Positions 40,993 to 49,448 of a DNA stretch of 64,000 nt are shown here, piece by piece. Numbering within the stretch: the stretch's first letter is position 1; each line of letters begins with the position of its first letter. The notes under the pieces were generated by a model. It worked only from the letters and a program-made list of their open reading frames with translations. It had not been told where the DNA came from and did no database searches. Source of the stretch: Uliginosibacterium sp036017065. Lineage in GTDB: Bacteria; Pseudomonadota; Gammaproteobacteria; Burkholderiales; Rhodocyclaceae. A program made the translations under genes and the position numbers. The DNA is taken from the NCBI RefSeq assembly GCF_036017065.1, contig NZ_JAYXHR010000002.1, forward strand, positions 620,001 to 684,000. The letters are read 5' to 3'.

Positions 40993-42417
40993 TCAGCAGG
41001 GCAGGCGCAGTTCGGCGCTCACGCCGCCGTCCGGGCGATTGGCCAGGGACACGCCGCCGCCATGCAGGACGGCGATCTCCTGCACGATGGCCAGCCCCAG
41101 GCCGCTGCCCTTGCTGCCATCCGGCCGGGACAGCCCGTAGAAGCGCTCGAAAAGGCGTGGCAGGGCGTAGTCCGGGATCGCCGGACCGGTGTTGTGGATG
41201 CGCAGCACCGCCTGTCCGTCGCCCTGTTGCAGATCGATCTCGATGGCCGAGCCGGCGCTGGCGTGGTCCAGCGCGTTGTCGAGCAGGTTGCCGATGGCCA
41301 GCGCCAGACGGTCACGCTCGCCATGCAGCGCGATGGCCGGAAAGCCGCCGCGCTCGAAGCGCAACGAAGCGGCCTCGGCACGGCCGCGGCGGGTGGCGAT
41401 CATCTCCGTGACCAGTGCGCCGAAATCCAGTGCCTGCGCGTGCTCCAGGCTACGCCGCGCCTCCAGTTGCGACAGCGCCAGCATGCGTTCGATGGTGGCC
41501 TGCATGCGCGCGCCCTGTTCCAGCACGTGGGCGGCGAAGCGGCTGCGCTCGGCTTCCGGCAAGCCCGGCTCGGCGAGGATCTCGCCGGCCCCGCGCAGGG
41601 CCGCCAGCGGGCTCTTCAGCTCGTGGGTCAGGGCCTGTACGTAGTGCTCGACGTACTGCTTGCCGTCCAGCTCGCTGCGCATGGTTTCCATGGCATTCGC
41701 CAGCTCGCTCAGCTCGCGGCCGCCGCCGGTGGGGGGCGTCACGCGCTTGCCGGCCGCCACGTCGCGCGCGTAGGCACGCAGGCGGCGGATCGAGGCGGTG
41801 AGCCACAGCGTCACGCCCAGGCCGATCAGCGCCGCGCCGCCCATCAACACGATGCCGTGGCGCAGGATGGTCTGCTCGCTGCGCTCGATGATCGGCTCCA
41901 CCGTGGCGACCGGCTTGGCCACCGTCAGCACGCCGATGATGCGCGCGCCGTCGCGGATCGGCGCGGCGACGTGGAACACGTTGGACTTGTCGTCGGCCTC
42001 GTCCAGCCGCGTGGAGCGAGCGCCGTACTCGCCGAGCAGGGTCTTGTAGACGTCGTTCCAGCGTGAATGGTCCAGGCCTTCGGCCTGATGGTCCGAGTCC
42101 AGCAGCACGATGCCTTTGTCATCGGTGACCAGCACCCGGAAATCCAGCGACTGCTTGCGGAAGTGCCAGATCGGCGCGTCGATCTCGCGGCGGCGGTACT
42201 CGTCGAGCTGGCGCGCGAAAGCGCCATCCTTGATGCGCCCAGCCTTCAGCTCGTCCGTCGCCATCACCGCCAGCAGGTTGGCGGCGTCCACCATCGTCTC
42301 CTCGATGGTCTCGCGCACGCTGGGCCGCACCTCGTTCACGAAGATGCGCAGCACGAAGAAGGCGGCCAGCCCGACCACCAGGAAGTAGCCGAGCAGGATG
42401 CGCAGGGGCAGGTTCAT
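40993..42417 (-). CDS. creC: Sensor histidine kinase CreC
   Basis: A 474-residue kinase. It has an N-terminal helix (~8-28), a periplasmic sensing domain (~30-180), a second helix (~186-208), a HAMP region, a HisKA box ALTHELKSPLAALRG with phospho-acceptor His265, and a HATPase domain with the N box (LLDNALDHA) and the G boxes (GSKGSGLGLAIV). It senses envelope or metabolic state and phosphorylates CreB. It starts 15 bases after a small membrane-protein gene that is inserted between creB and creC. Confidence 0.92.
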   Translation of the reverse strand: MNLPLRILLGYFLVVGLAAFFVLRIFVNEVRPSVRETIEETMVDAANLLAVMATDELKAGRIKDGAFARQLDEYRRREIDAPIWHFRKQSLDFRVLVTDDKGIVLLDSDHQAEGLDHSRWNDVYKTLLGEYGARSTRLDEADDKSNVFHVAAPIRDGARIIGVLTVAKPVATVEPIIERSEQTILRHGIVLMGGAALIGLGVTLWLTASIRRLRAYARDVAAGKRVTPPTGGGRELSELANAMETMRSELDGKQYVEHYVQALTHELKSPLAALRGAGEILAEPGLPEAERSRFAAHVLEQGARMQATIERMLALSQLEARRSLEHAQALDFGALVTEMIATRRGRAEAASLRFERGGFPAIALHGERDRLALAIGNLLDNALDHASAGSAIEIDLQQGDGQAVLRIHNTGPAIPDYALPRLFERFYGLSRPDGSKGSGLGLAIVQEIAVLHGGGVSLANRPDGGVSAELRLPC

Positions 42418-42432
42418 GGACGTGCCGGCGGC

Positions 42433-42669
42433 CTACCCGAACCAGCTGGCAATCACGCTGCCCGCTTTCCAAAGTCCAAGTGCGGCGGCCAGCCCGGCCA
42501 CGGCGATGACCAGAAACAGCAGGAAGCCGATCAGCCACTGCAGCACGAAGCGGGTGCCTGCCGACTGCTTCAGGCCGATGCGATCACTCAGCTTGTCCGA
42601 AGACCACTTGGCGCCGCCCAGCACGGCATCGAAGCAGGCTCCTGCGAGGACCTCCATCATGCTCATCAT
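42433..42669 (-). CDS. Small membrane protein encoded between creB and creC
   Basis: 78 residues: a soluble N-terminal half (FDAVLGGAKWSSDKLSDRIG) and one long hydrophobic stretch (FVLQWLIGFLLFLVIAVAGL) continuing to LGLWKAGSVIASWFG, so one or two membrane helices. The ATG overlaps the creB stop (ATGATGA), meaning translational coupling, and creC begins 15 bases after it ends. The canonical cre operon (creABCD) has no such gene here. A role as a small modulator of CreC is attractive but is inference. Confidence 0.7.
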   Translation of the reverse strand: MMSMMEVLAGACFDAVLGGAKWSSDKLSDRIGLKQSAGTRFVLQWLIGFLLFLVIAVAGLAAALGLWKAGSVIASWFG

Positions 42670-43415
42670 GCAGCTCCCGTCAGTGAGTAACCGAGCCCCC
42701 GGTGCGTCGCGATCAGGTCCGCCTCCGGGGCCGCCGCGCGCAGCTTGGCGCGCAGGGTCTTGATGTGGGTATCCACGGTACGGTCGCTGCTGTCCGACCC
42801 GCGGCCCCACACCGCGTCCAGCAACTGGTCGCGCGAGAACACGCGGCCGGGATGCTTCAGCAGGTGGGCCAGCAACAGGTATTCGTAGCGGGTCAGCGTC
42901 AGCGCACGGCCAGCGTGGCTGATGCGGGCTGCCGCTTCGTCCAGTTGCAGAGCCAACGCGGCACCACTGGCGGGTGACGCCACACTTGCCGGCACCGTCG
43001 AAGCCAGCCGTCGCAACATCACGCGGATGCGGGCCACCACTTCGCGCGGGCTGAAGGGCTTGGCGACGTAGTCGTCCGCACCGATCTCGAAGCCCAGCAC
43101 GCGGTCGATCTCCTCGCTGCGCGCGGTGAGGAACATCACCTGCACGTCCTGCCAGCCCTGCGCCGCACGGATGCGCCGGCACACCTCGAAGCCGGACAGG
43201 TCCGGCAGGCCGACGTCCAGCACCACCACCGCGATGCCACCGTCCTGCAGGCGGGCCAGCGCCTCGTGGCCGGTGCCCACGCATTCCGGCGCGAAGCCCT
43301 CGGTGCGCAGCGCATAGACCAGGGTCTCGGCGATGGCCGGCTCGTCCTCGACGATGAGGATGCGCGCAGCGGTGTGCGCAGAAGCGTGTGCAGGCGCGGA
43401 TGCGTGCGGGTTCAT
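42666..43415 (-). CDS. creB: Response regulator CreB
   Basis: A 249-residue OmpR/PhoB-type regulator. The receiver domain (residues ~18-130) has the acidic pair ED (23-24), phospho-acceptor Asp67 (VVVLDVGLPD), Thr97 and Lys119. The winged helix at the C-terminus ends DRTVDTHIKTLRAKL and THRGLGYSL. The unusually long Ala/His-rich N-terminal lead (MNPHASAPAHASAHTAA) may mean the true start is slightly downstream, though no better start codon is evident. It is the first gene of the creB-orf-creC unit. Confidence 0.92.
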   Translation of the reverse strand: MNPHASAPAHASAHTAARILIVEDEPAIAETLVYALRTEGFAPECVGTGHEALARLQDGGIAVVVLDVGLPDLSGFEVCRRIRAAQGWQDVQVMFLTARSEEIDRVLGFEIGADDYVAKPFSPREVVARIRVMLRRLASTVPASVASPASGAALALQLDEAAARISHAGRALTLTRYEYLLLAHLLKHPGRVFSRDQLLDAVWGRGSDSSDRTVDTHIKTLRAKLRAAAPEADLIATHRGLGYSLTGAA

Positions 43416-43537
43416 GGGCGGATGCTATCCCAGCCTCAGGCCTGCCGGGGAGCGCGGCCCCGGATGCGCCTGTGGTAAGTTCGCGCCCATCCGCCCGACC
43501 CGCTGCCCGCCGCGCGGCGCATCCCGAGGAGCCCCGC

Positions 43538-43990
43538 ATGATCACGCCCGCCCTGATGGCCAGCCTGCATCACCTGCTGTTCTTCATCATCATCGCCAGC
43601 CTGGTGGCCGAGCTGATCCTGCTGGCGCGGCCGATCGACGCAGCGTTGGCGAAGCGCCTCGCGCGCATCGACATGCACTACGGCATCTCCGCCATGGCGG
43701 TGCTGGCGGTGGGTTTCATGCGCGTGTTCATGTACGAAAAGGGCGAAGCCTTCTACTTCGGCAACGCCTTCTTCCACCTCAAGATCGGCATCTTCGCGGT
43801 GGTCGGAATCGCCTCGATCTACCCCACGGTGCTGCTGATACGCTGGTACCGCGCCTTCCGCAGCGGCCAGACGCCGGACACCAGCCGCGCGCCGCTGCTG
43901 CGCAAGCTGGTCATCGTGGAGTTGGCGGGTGTCGGCCTGATGCTGGTGTGCGCGGCGCTGATGGCGCGCGGGGTCGGGATGTTCCGCTGA
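43538..43990 (+). CDS. DUF2214 family membrane protein
   Basis: A 150-residue protein with four hydrophobic helices and the DUF2214 elements HHLLFFIIIASLVAELILL, FMRVFMYEKGEAFYFGNAFFHLKIGIF and LIRWYRAF. The start at 43538 is supported by GAGGAGCCCC just upstream; the longer in-frame ORF from 43388 overlaps creB's upstream region. Function is unknown. It is divergent from creB, with 122 bases between them. Confidence 0.82.
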   Translation: MITPALMASLHHLLFFIIIASLVAELILLARPIDAALAKRLARIDMHYGISAMAVLAVGFMRVFMYEKGEAFYFGNAFFHLKIGIFAVVGIASIYPTVLLIRWYRAFRSGQTPDTSRAPLLRKLVIVELAGVGLMLVCAALMARGVGMFR

Positions 43991-43994
43991 GGCC

Positions 43995-44307
43995 ATGTCT
44001 CTCACCATTCGCGCTCGGCCTGGTTGAAGCGGCGCTGCGCCATGACTACGTCAATGGAACGGACAGTTCACCCGTCGTTTTTCTGGAAGGTCTTTACGTG
44101 ACGCCTGAAGCGCGGCGTCAGGGTGTCGCGGTGGAACTGGTGGCGGCGGTTGAAGAATGGGCACGTAAACGCGGTTGCCATGAACTGGCTTCCGACGCGG
44201 CGCTCGACAATCTCACCAGTCATGCAACGCATCACGCGCTGGGCTTCGCGGAAACTGAGCGCGTGGTGGTGTTCTTCCGCAAGCGTCTGGCCAAGGGCGC
44301 TGACTAA
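43995..44307 (+). pseudogene. GNAT acetyltransferase (aminoglycoside 6'-type) remnant
   Basis: An ATG at 43995 opens MSLTIRARP, the usual N-terminus of this family, and hits a stop within ten codons. The next frame, beginning about 44020, reads GLVEAALRHDYVNGTDSSPVVFLEGLYVTPEARRQGVAVELV...HALGFAETERVVVFFRK, the C-terminal two-thirds of an AAC(6')-like acetyltransferase. The stretch between (roughly 40 residues) is missing. The simplest reading is an internal deletion that also shifted the frame. The acetyl-CoA motif RRQGVA is intact but the N-terminal substrate half is lost, so it is unlikely to be functional. Confidence 0.75.
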
Positions 44308-44314
44308 GGCGTAG

Positions 44315-44341
44315 GTTGGGTTGAGCGTAGCGAAGCCCAAC
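44315..44341. repeat. REP-like hairpin 1
   Basis: GTTGGG...CCCAAC with the body TTGAGCGTAGCGAAG. First of three hairpins in the 44308-44500 gap, which has no gene. Confidence 0.6.
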
Positions 44342-44354
44342 ACCGCTACGGACC

Positions 44355-44379
44355 GTTGGCTGAGCTTGTCGAAGCCAAC
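44355..44379. repeat. REP-like hairpin 2
   Basis: GTTGGCT-GAGCTTGTCG-AAGCCAAC, containing the GAGCTTGTCGAAG motif that is the reverse complement of the core in hairpin 3. Confidence 0.6.
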
Positions 44380-44435
44380 ACAGCGAAGCCGTGCTTGATC
44401 CGACCGACACACGCATCATGCAGGCGGGCGCAATG

Positions 44436-44456
44436 GCCCTTCGACAGGCTCAGGGC
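44436..44456. repeat. REP-like hairpin 3
   Basis: GCCCT-TCGACAGGCTC-AGGGC, the widespread CTTCGACAGGCTCAGG-type element. A half copy (TTTCGACAGG) follows. Confidence 0.6.
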
Positions 44457-44500
44457 ACGAGTTTCGACAGGCGCGATGCTGATTCCCGTATCGACCAATC

Positions 44501-46396
44501 TCAATCCCCCATCACCACCCCTTCCCGTCGCGGGTCGGCGCCGCCGAACCACATCACCTTGCCTTCCGGCGCGCTGCGCTGGATCGCCTGCAATCCACTG
44601 GTCTGCACGATGACGCGCACGTCGTGGCCGCGTGCCTTCAGGCCGTCGACCAGTGCGGTGGATGCGCGGCCTTGCTCCAGCTCGGTGGGGCCGTTGCGTG
44701 AGCCGAAGTTGGGGAGGCTGATGGCCTGCTGGGCGTCCAGACCCCAGTCCAGCGTGCCCACCAGGGTCTTGCCGACGTAGTTGATGATCGCCGAGCCGCC
44801 GGGCGAGCCGACGCTCATCGACAACGCGCCGCTGTTGCGCATGAACACCAGGGTGGGCGCCATCGAGGAGCGCGGGCGCTTGTTCGGCTGCACGCGGTTG
44901 GCGATGGGCGTGCCGTTCTCGGCGGGCAGGAAGGAGAAGTCGGTGAGCTGGTTGTTGAGCAGGAAGCCGCGCACCATGATCTGTGCGCCGAAGCCGTTCT
45001 CGATGGTGGTGGTCATCGCCACCGCACGGCCTTGCGCGTCCACCACCGAGATATGCGAGGTGGATGGCAGCTCCGGGCTGCGGTCGTCGGCCAGTGCCAG
45101 GGTGGCGCCGGCCGGCGTGCCGGGCCGGGCGACGCCCATGCTGCGCTCGCCGATCAGCGACGCACGGCCCTTGATGTACGCCGGGTTCAGCAGGCTGGCG
45201 GGGGAAGCGCCGGGCAGGGGTACGAAGTCGGGGTCGGCAACGTAGCGGTTGCGGTCGGCGTAGGCCAGGCGGCCGGCTTCGCTGAACAGGTGCGCCGCCT
45301 GCGGTGACGGCTCCAGTCCGAAATCGGCCTGCACCGGCGGGTGCTTCACGATGTCGGTGTGTTCCAGGATCGCCAGCATCTGCGCGATGGCCAGCGCGCC
45401 GGAAGACGGCGGTGGCATGCCGCACAGGCGGTACACGCGGTACTCGGTGCACAGGGGCTCCCGCTGCTTTGGGGCATAGCCGGCAAGGTCGGCCTCGGAC
45501 AGCAGGCCGGGGTTGGTCGGGTGCTTGCGCACTCTGGCGACGATGTCGCGGGCGATGTTGCCCTCGTAGAAGGCCGCGCTTCCCCTGGTCGCGATGTCAC
45601 GCAGCACCTTCGCCAGCTCCGGGTTCTTCAGGCGCGTGCCGGCGGCTTTGGGGCTGCCGTCGGCGTTGAAGAAGTAGGCGGCCATGTCGGGGTCGTTGCG
45701 CAGGGTTTTCGCTTCCGGCGCGGCCAGCATGGTGGCCAGGCGGGGGCTGATCAGGAAACCTTCCTCGGCGAGCCGGATGGCTGGCGCGAACAGGTCCTTC
45801 CAGGGCAGCCTGCCGTGCTCGCGGTGGGCCATCTCCAGCATGCGCAGGGCACCCGGCGTGCCCACGGAGCGGCCGCCGATCACGGCCTCCAGGAAGGGCA
45901 GGGGCTTGCCGTCGCGCAGGAAGAGTTCCGGGGTCGCCGCGGCCGGCGCCGTCTCGCGGCCGTCGAAGGCCTGCACGCGCTTGCCGTCCCAGTGCATCAG
46001 GAAGGCGCCGCCGCCGATGCCGGAGGACTGCGGTTCGACTAGGCCCAGCACCATCTGCACGGCAATCGCCGCGTCCACCGCGCTGCCGCCTGCCTTCAGC
46101 ACTTGGTAGCCGGCATCGGTGGCGAGCGGATTGGCGGCGGCCACCATGAAGTGCTGCGCCTCCCAGCCGGGCTTGGGCGTGAAGCCGCTGGCGCCTTCCG
46201 GCGCGGGTGCGGCGGGTGGTGCAGAAGGCGGGGTATAGCGGAAGCCGCCAGCGGGGTCCGGGCCGGGGCTGGCACAGGCGGCCAGGCCGCACAGCAGCAG
46301 GATGGCCAGTCGGTGGTGACGTCGCAGGGGGAGGTCAGCCTGTGGTGTGGCGCTGAGCCTGCCGGCTGGGGATTGAGGCTTTGCCGGAGTCGTCAT
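44501..46396 (-). CDS. ggt: Gamma-glutamyltransferase lipoprotein precursor
   Basis: A 631-residue precursor. The N-terminal signal has a lipobox (LLLCGLAAC), then a Pro/Ala linker. The large-subunit region has AANPLATDAGYQVLKAGGSAVDAAIAVQMVLGLVEPQSSGIGGGAF. The autocleavage site is STSHISVVDAQG, whose Thr becomes the nucleophile. The small subunit has MTTTIENGFGA, NKRPRSSMAPT and SVGSPGGSAI (oxyanion Gly-Gly). It hydrolyses or transfers the gamma-glutamyl group of glutathione and related peptides in the periplasm. A strong GGGAGGAG precedes the ATG at 46396. Longer in-frame starts are not supported. Confidence 0.93.
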   Translation of the reverse strand: MTTPAKPQSPAGRLSATPQADLPLRRHHRLAILLLCGLAACASPGPDPAGGFRYTPPSAPPAAPAPEGASGFTPKPGWEAQHFMVAAANPLATDAGYQVLKAGGSAVDAAIAVQMVLGLVEPQSSGIGGGAFLMHWDGKRVQAFDGRETAPAAATPELFLRDGKPLPFLEAVIGGRSVGTPGALRMLEMAHREHGRLPWKDLFAPAIRLAEEGFLISPRLATMLAAPEAKTLRNDPDMAAYFFNADGSPKAAGTRLKNPELAKVLRDIATRGSAAFYEGNIARDIVARVRKHPTNPGLLSEADLAGYAPKQREPLCTEYRVYRLCGMPPPSSGALAIAQMLAILEHTDIVKHPPVQADFGLEPSPQAAHLFSEAGRLAYADRNRYVADPDFVPLPGASPASLLNPAYIKGRASLIGERSMGVARPGTPAGATLALADDRSPELPSTSHISVVDAQGRAVAMTTTIENGFGAQIMVRGFLLNNQLTDFSFLPAENGTPIANRVQPNKRPRSSMAPTLVFMRNSGALSMSVGSPGGSAIINYVGKTLVGTLDWGLDAQQAISLPNFGSRNGPTELEQGRASTALVDGLKARGHDVRVIVQTSGLQAIQRSAPEGKVMWFGGADPRREGVVMGD

Positions 46397-46538
46397 GGTG
46401 GTCTCCTCCCGCGCCCCGCAGGGCGCGGATACCTGTTGCCATGCGCAGCGATGCCTGAGTGAAGACACCTGGAACGGCTGCGCAGGAGCGACTGCGGGAT
46501 GCCCGTGACCATACAGGTGGTCACAGCATCGCCTTGCC

Positions 46539-46910
46539 CTAGACCGGGTACCCGGCCCGTGCGGCGCGAAGCCGCTGCACGGTGCGCCAGATCGACCAGC
46601 CACGCAGGGCCAGCCGCAGGACGCCGGCCAGGCCCAGGCCTGCACCCACGCCGGCGGTGGCGGCGACGGCCGTCTTGGCCCGGCGTCCGCGGCGCAGCTT
46701 CATCACCAGCGCGATGACACCGGCCGCACCGCCGATGGCGGCCGCATTGTTGCGGGCCCAGGCGGCCAGCCGCAGGCCACGCTCCACCTTGTCGACCACC
46801 GGCAGCATGTCCAGGGTGGCGGCGCCGACCTCTGCCCGCAGCAGCGCAGAGCGCGCCACCAGTGCATGACGTCGGCGTTGCAAGCGCTCTTCATGGCCGG
46901 CGACCTTCAT
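46539..46910 (-). CDS. YqjK-like small membrane protein
   Basis: 123 residues. A basic helical N-terminus (KVAGHEERLQRRRHALVARSALLRAEV) is followed by two hydrophobic Ala/Gly-rich stretches (AAAIGGAAGVIALVMKL and VAATAGVGAGLGLAGVLRLAL). It is third of three coupled genes resembling E. coli yqjD-yqjE-yqjK. The ATG overlaps the stop of the preceding gene (ATGA). Function is unknown; the family is associated with stationary-phase membrane proteins. Confidence 0.7.
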   Translation of the reverse strand: MKVAGHEERLQRRRHALVARSALLRAEVGAATLDMLPVVDKVERGLRLAAWARNNAAAIGGAAGVIALVMKLRRGRRAKTAVAATAGVGAGLGLAGVLRLALRGWSIWRTVQRLRAARAGYPV

Positions 46911-47296
46911 GGCGCGGGCCCGTCCTGCAGTGCCGCGCGATCGCGTTCGATCTCCGCCACGCTGTCGGTGAACAGGCGCTTGCCGTGCTTCAGGCGACGC
47001 TGAGCATTGCTGGCCGTCCACCCGGCCATGCCGAGGAAGAACAGCGTGACGATGCCGATCGCCAGCAGGCGATGGCTGTCCCACAGTGCCACCGTCACGA
47101 AGATGGCCAGCGCCAGCACGCCGAACGCCGCGAACAACGCGGCGAGGATGATGTTGAACAGTGCGGCGCCAATGCGGATGCCTTCCTCTTCCACTTCCAC
47201 GGCCAGCAGGGCCAGCCGTGTCTGGACGAGGCCCAGGCTGGAGTCGAGGATGCGACCCAGGCGCTGGGCCAGACCGGGTGTGTCCGGTGCACTCAT
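46907..47296 (-). CDS. YqjE-like / putative holin-X family membrane protein
   Basis: 129 residues with two adjacent membrane helices (ALFNIILAALFAAFGVLALAIFVTVALW and LLAIGIVTLFFLGMAGWTA) flanked by an N-terminal LAQRLGRILDSSLGLVQTRLALLAVEVEEEGIR helix. This pattern is typical of the phage-holin-like PF07332/YqjE group. Despite the family name it is a chromosomal membrane protein, not evidence of a prophage. It is coupled at both sides: 11 bases after the DUF883 gene, and overlapping the YqjK-like gene. Confidence 0.8.
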   Translation of the reverse strand: MSAPDTPGLAQRLGRILDSSLGLVQTRLALLAVEVEEEGIRIGAALFNIILAALFAAFGVLALAIFVTVALWDSHRLLAIGIVTLFFLGMAGWTASNAQRRLKHGKRLFTDSVAEIERDRAALQDGPAP

Positions 47297-47307
47297 GGCG
47301 CCGGCGC

Positions 47308-47619
47308 TCAGCGACGGCTACACAGCATGCCGATGAGGAAGGCCGCGCCCGCAGCGATACCGACGGATTGCCACGGGTGTTGGTGCACGTAGTTGTCGGT
47401 GGCCTTGGCGGCTTCCTTGGTGCGTGCGACGACAGCGCCTTCCAGTTCGCCGACGCGTCCCTTCACGGACTCCACGTGCGTGCCCAGACGGCTGCGCACG
47501 TCGGACAACTTGCCACTGGCATCATTGGCGGTCAGTCGCAGCAGTTCTTCAGCATCAGCCAGCACGGTCTTGAAGTCGGCGACCAGCTTGTCGCGGCTTG
47601 CCTGGGTCGATTCGCTCAT
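47308..47619 (-). CDS. DUF883/YqjD-ElaB family membrane-anchored protein
   Basis: 103 residues. A long amphipathic helix (KLVADFKTVLADAEELLRLTANDASGKLSDVRSRL) leads to the family C-terminus YVHQHPWQSVGIAAGAAFLIGMLCSRR with one membrane helix. YqjD and ElaB of E. coli are tail-anchored and bind ribosomes in stationary phase. GAAGAAAC precedes the ATG. First gene of the three-gene operon ending at 46539. Confidence 0.88.
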   Translation of the reverse strand: MSESTQASRDKLVADFKTVLADAEELLRLTANDASGKLSDVRSRLGTHVESVKGRVGELEGAVVARTKEAAKATDNYVHQHPWQSVGIAAGAAFLIGMLCSRR

Positions 47620-47753
47620 GTTTCTTCTCCTTGTTCGGGGTTGCGGTTGAGTGAAGACGCTTCAGCATAGATGCTGACAATGCTAGGTGACATCGGCATT
47701 TCGCCCTAGGTTCCGTCGGCATCGTCCGACACGGACGCACCGCGGAAAAGAAA

Positions 47754-47777
47754 AAGGGTACGGAAATCCGTACCCTT
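47754..47777 (-). terminator. Intrinsic terminator of gatB
   Basis: AAGGGTACGG-ATTT-CCGTACCCTT on the minus strand, a perfect 10-base stem and 4-base loop. It is followed by TTTCTTTT (in full a T-rich run), about 30 bases past the gatB stop. Confidence 0.9.
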
Positions 47778-47806
47778 CCTGGCGGATGCGACCCGCGCGC
47801 GAGCGT

Positions 47807-49273
47807 TCAGCCAGCGAGCTTCTTCTTCAGCAGTTCGTTCACCTGCGCCGGCGAGGCCTTGCCCTTGCTGGCCTTCATCACCTGGCCGACCAGCGCGTTG
47901 AAGGCCTTCTCCTTGCCGGCCTTGTACTCGGCGACATTGGCGGCGTTGTTGGCCAGCACCTCGTCGATGATCGGCTCGATGGCCGATACGTCGGTCACCT
48001 GCTTCAGGCCCTGCTTTTCGATGACCTCGTCGGCCGAGGCACCGTCACCGTTCCACAGGGCCTCGAAGACCTTCCTGGCGATGTTGTTGGAAATGGTGTT
48101 GTCGGCGATTCGCGCCACCAGGCCGGCGAGCTGGGCGGCGGATACCGGGCTGGTGGCGATGCCGCGTTCTTCCTTGTTGAGGCGCGCGGCGAGTTCGCCC
48201 ATCACCCAGTTGGCGATGAGCTTGGGCAGCTGGGTCGCCTGCGCCGCGCCCGCGGCCTTCACCGCGTCGACATAGAACTGCGCGGTGTCGCGGCTGGCGG
48301 TCAGGGTCGCGGCATCGTAGGCGGACAGGCCGTATTCGCCCTGGAAGCGCTGTGCGAGTTCGTGCGGCAGTTCAGGCATCGCGGCGCGCACTTCCGACTT
48401 CCAGGCGTCGCTGATCTCCAGCGGCAGCAGGTCGGGGTCGGGGAAGTAGCGGTAATCGTGCGCGTCTTCCTTGGTACGCATCACGCGCGTCTCGCCGCTG
48501 TCCGGGTCGAACAGCACGGTGGCCTGCTGGATCTTGCCGCCGTCTTCCAGCGTCTCGATCTGCCAGTCGATCTCATAGTCGATGGCCTGCTGCAGGAAGC
48601 GGAAGCTGTTGAGGTTCTTGATCTCGCGGCGGGTGCCCAGCGGCTGGCCCGGCTTGCGCACCGACACGTTGGCGTCACAGCGGAAGCTGCCCTCCTGCAT
48701 GTTGCCGTCGCAGATGTCGATCCACTGCACCAGTGCATGCAGGGCCTTGGCGTAGGCCACGGCCTCGGCGCTGCTGCTCATGTCCGGCTCGGTGACGATC
48801 TCCAGCAAGGGCGTGCCGGCGCGGTTGAGGTCGATGCCGGACTGGCCGTGGAAGTCTTCGTGCAGCGATTTGCCGGCGTCCTCCTCCAGGTGGGCGCGGG
48901 TCAGGTGCACCACCTTCTCGTAGGCTTTGTCCCCCTCGCCGACCTGGATGGTGATCTCGCCGCCCTGCACCACCGGCAGCTCGAACTGGCTGATCTGGTA
49001 GCCCTTGGGCAGGTCCGGGTAGAAGTAATTCTTGCGCGCGAACACCGAACGCGGCGCCACTTCCGCACCGATCGCCAGGCCGAAGCGGATGGCGCGTTCC
49101 ACCGCGCCCTTGTTCAGCACCGGCAGCACGCCGGGCAGGGCGATGTCCACCGCGCTGGCCTGCACGTTCGGCTCGGCACCGAAGGCGGTGCTGGCGCCGG
49201 AGAAGATCTTCGAGGCGGTGTTCAGTTGGGCGTGGGTTTCCAGGCCGATGACGACTTCCCAATCGCTGCGCAT
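47807..49273 (-). CDS. gatB: Asp-tRNA(Asn)/Glu-tRNA(Gln) amidotransferase subunit B
   Basis: A 488-residue GatB. The kinase-like core has WEVVIGLETHAQL, YPDLPKGYQISQ, RAGTPLLEIVTEPD and EIKNLNSFRFLQQAIDYE, and YRYFPDPDLLPL is present. The helical and YqeY-like tail ends VNELLKKKLAG. In the GatCAB complex it phosphorylates and transamidates misacylated Glu-tRNA(Gln) or Asp-tRNA(Asn). gatC and gatA, which normally precede gatB, are not adjacent here; divergent sequence and a CobW gene lie upstream. A perfect intrinsic terminator follows. Confidence 0.96.
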   Translation of the reverse strand: MRSDWEVVIGLETHAQLNTASKIFSGASTAFGAEPNVQASAVDIALPGVLPVLNKGAVERAIRFGLAIGAEVAPRSVFARKNYFYPDLPKGYQISQFELPVVQGGEITIQVGEGDKAYEKVVHLTRAHLEEDAGKSLHEDFHGQSGIDLNRAGTPLLEIVTEPDMSSSAEAVAYAKALHALVQWIDICDGNMQEGSFRCDANVSVRKPGQPLGTRREIKNLNSFRFLQQAIDYEIDWQIETLEDGGKIQQATVLFDPDSGETRVMRTKEDAHDYRYFPDPDLLPLEISDAWKSEVRAAMPELPHELAQRFQGEYGLSAYDAATLTASRDTAQFYVDAVKAAGAAQATQLPKLIANWVMGELAARLNKEERGIATSPVSAAQLAGLVARIADNTISNNIARKVFEALWNGDGASADEVIEKQGLKQVTDVSAIEPIIDEVLANNAANVAEYKAGKEKAFNALVGQVMKASKGKASPAQVNELLKKKLAG

Positions 49274-49415
49274 GAGGTGTTCCGTTTCCGTTCGGTCCGT
49301 GCGGCAGGCCGCCGGACGATTTCGCGAGGGCGCAATTATCGCAGACGTGCCGGCGGAAGTCGCAGGGGCCGTCCGCCACGCAGTGCACCGGAAGGGCGTC
49401 GGACCGGCCGTTAGT

Positions 49416-49448
49416 GGGGCCGAGGAGGTCGAGGAGGGGCCGAGGAGG
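49416..49448. repeat. Two direct copies of GGGGCCGAGGAGG
   Basis: Copies at 49416-49428 and 49436-49448, 20-base period, in the 314-base gatB-CobW gap. No role is evident; no gene is seen in that gap. Confidence 0.6.

Noticed and set aside
43333..43994. Long ORF leading into the acetyltransferase remnant
   Set aside because: Only its last ~100 codons are acetyltransferase-like; the rest is out of frame over the DUF2214 gene.
46907..47296. Phage holin, suggesting a prophage
   Set aside because: The holin-X family name is misleading; the gene is in a yqjD/yqjE/yqjK-like chromosomal operon with no phage genes nearby.
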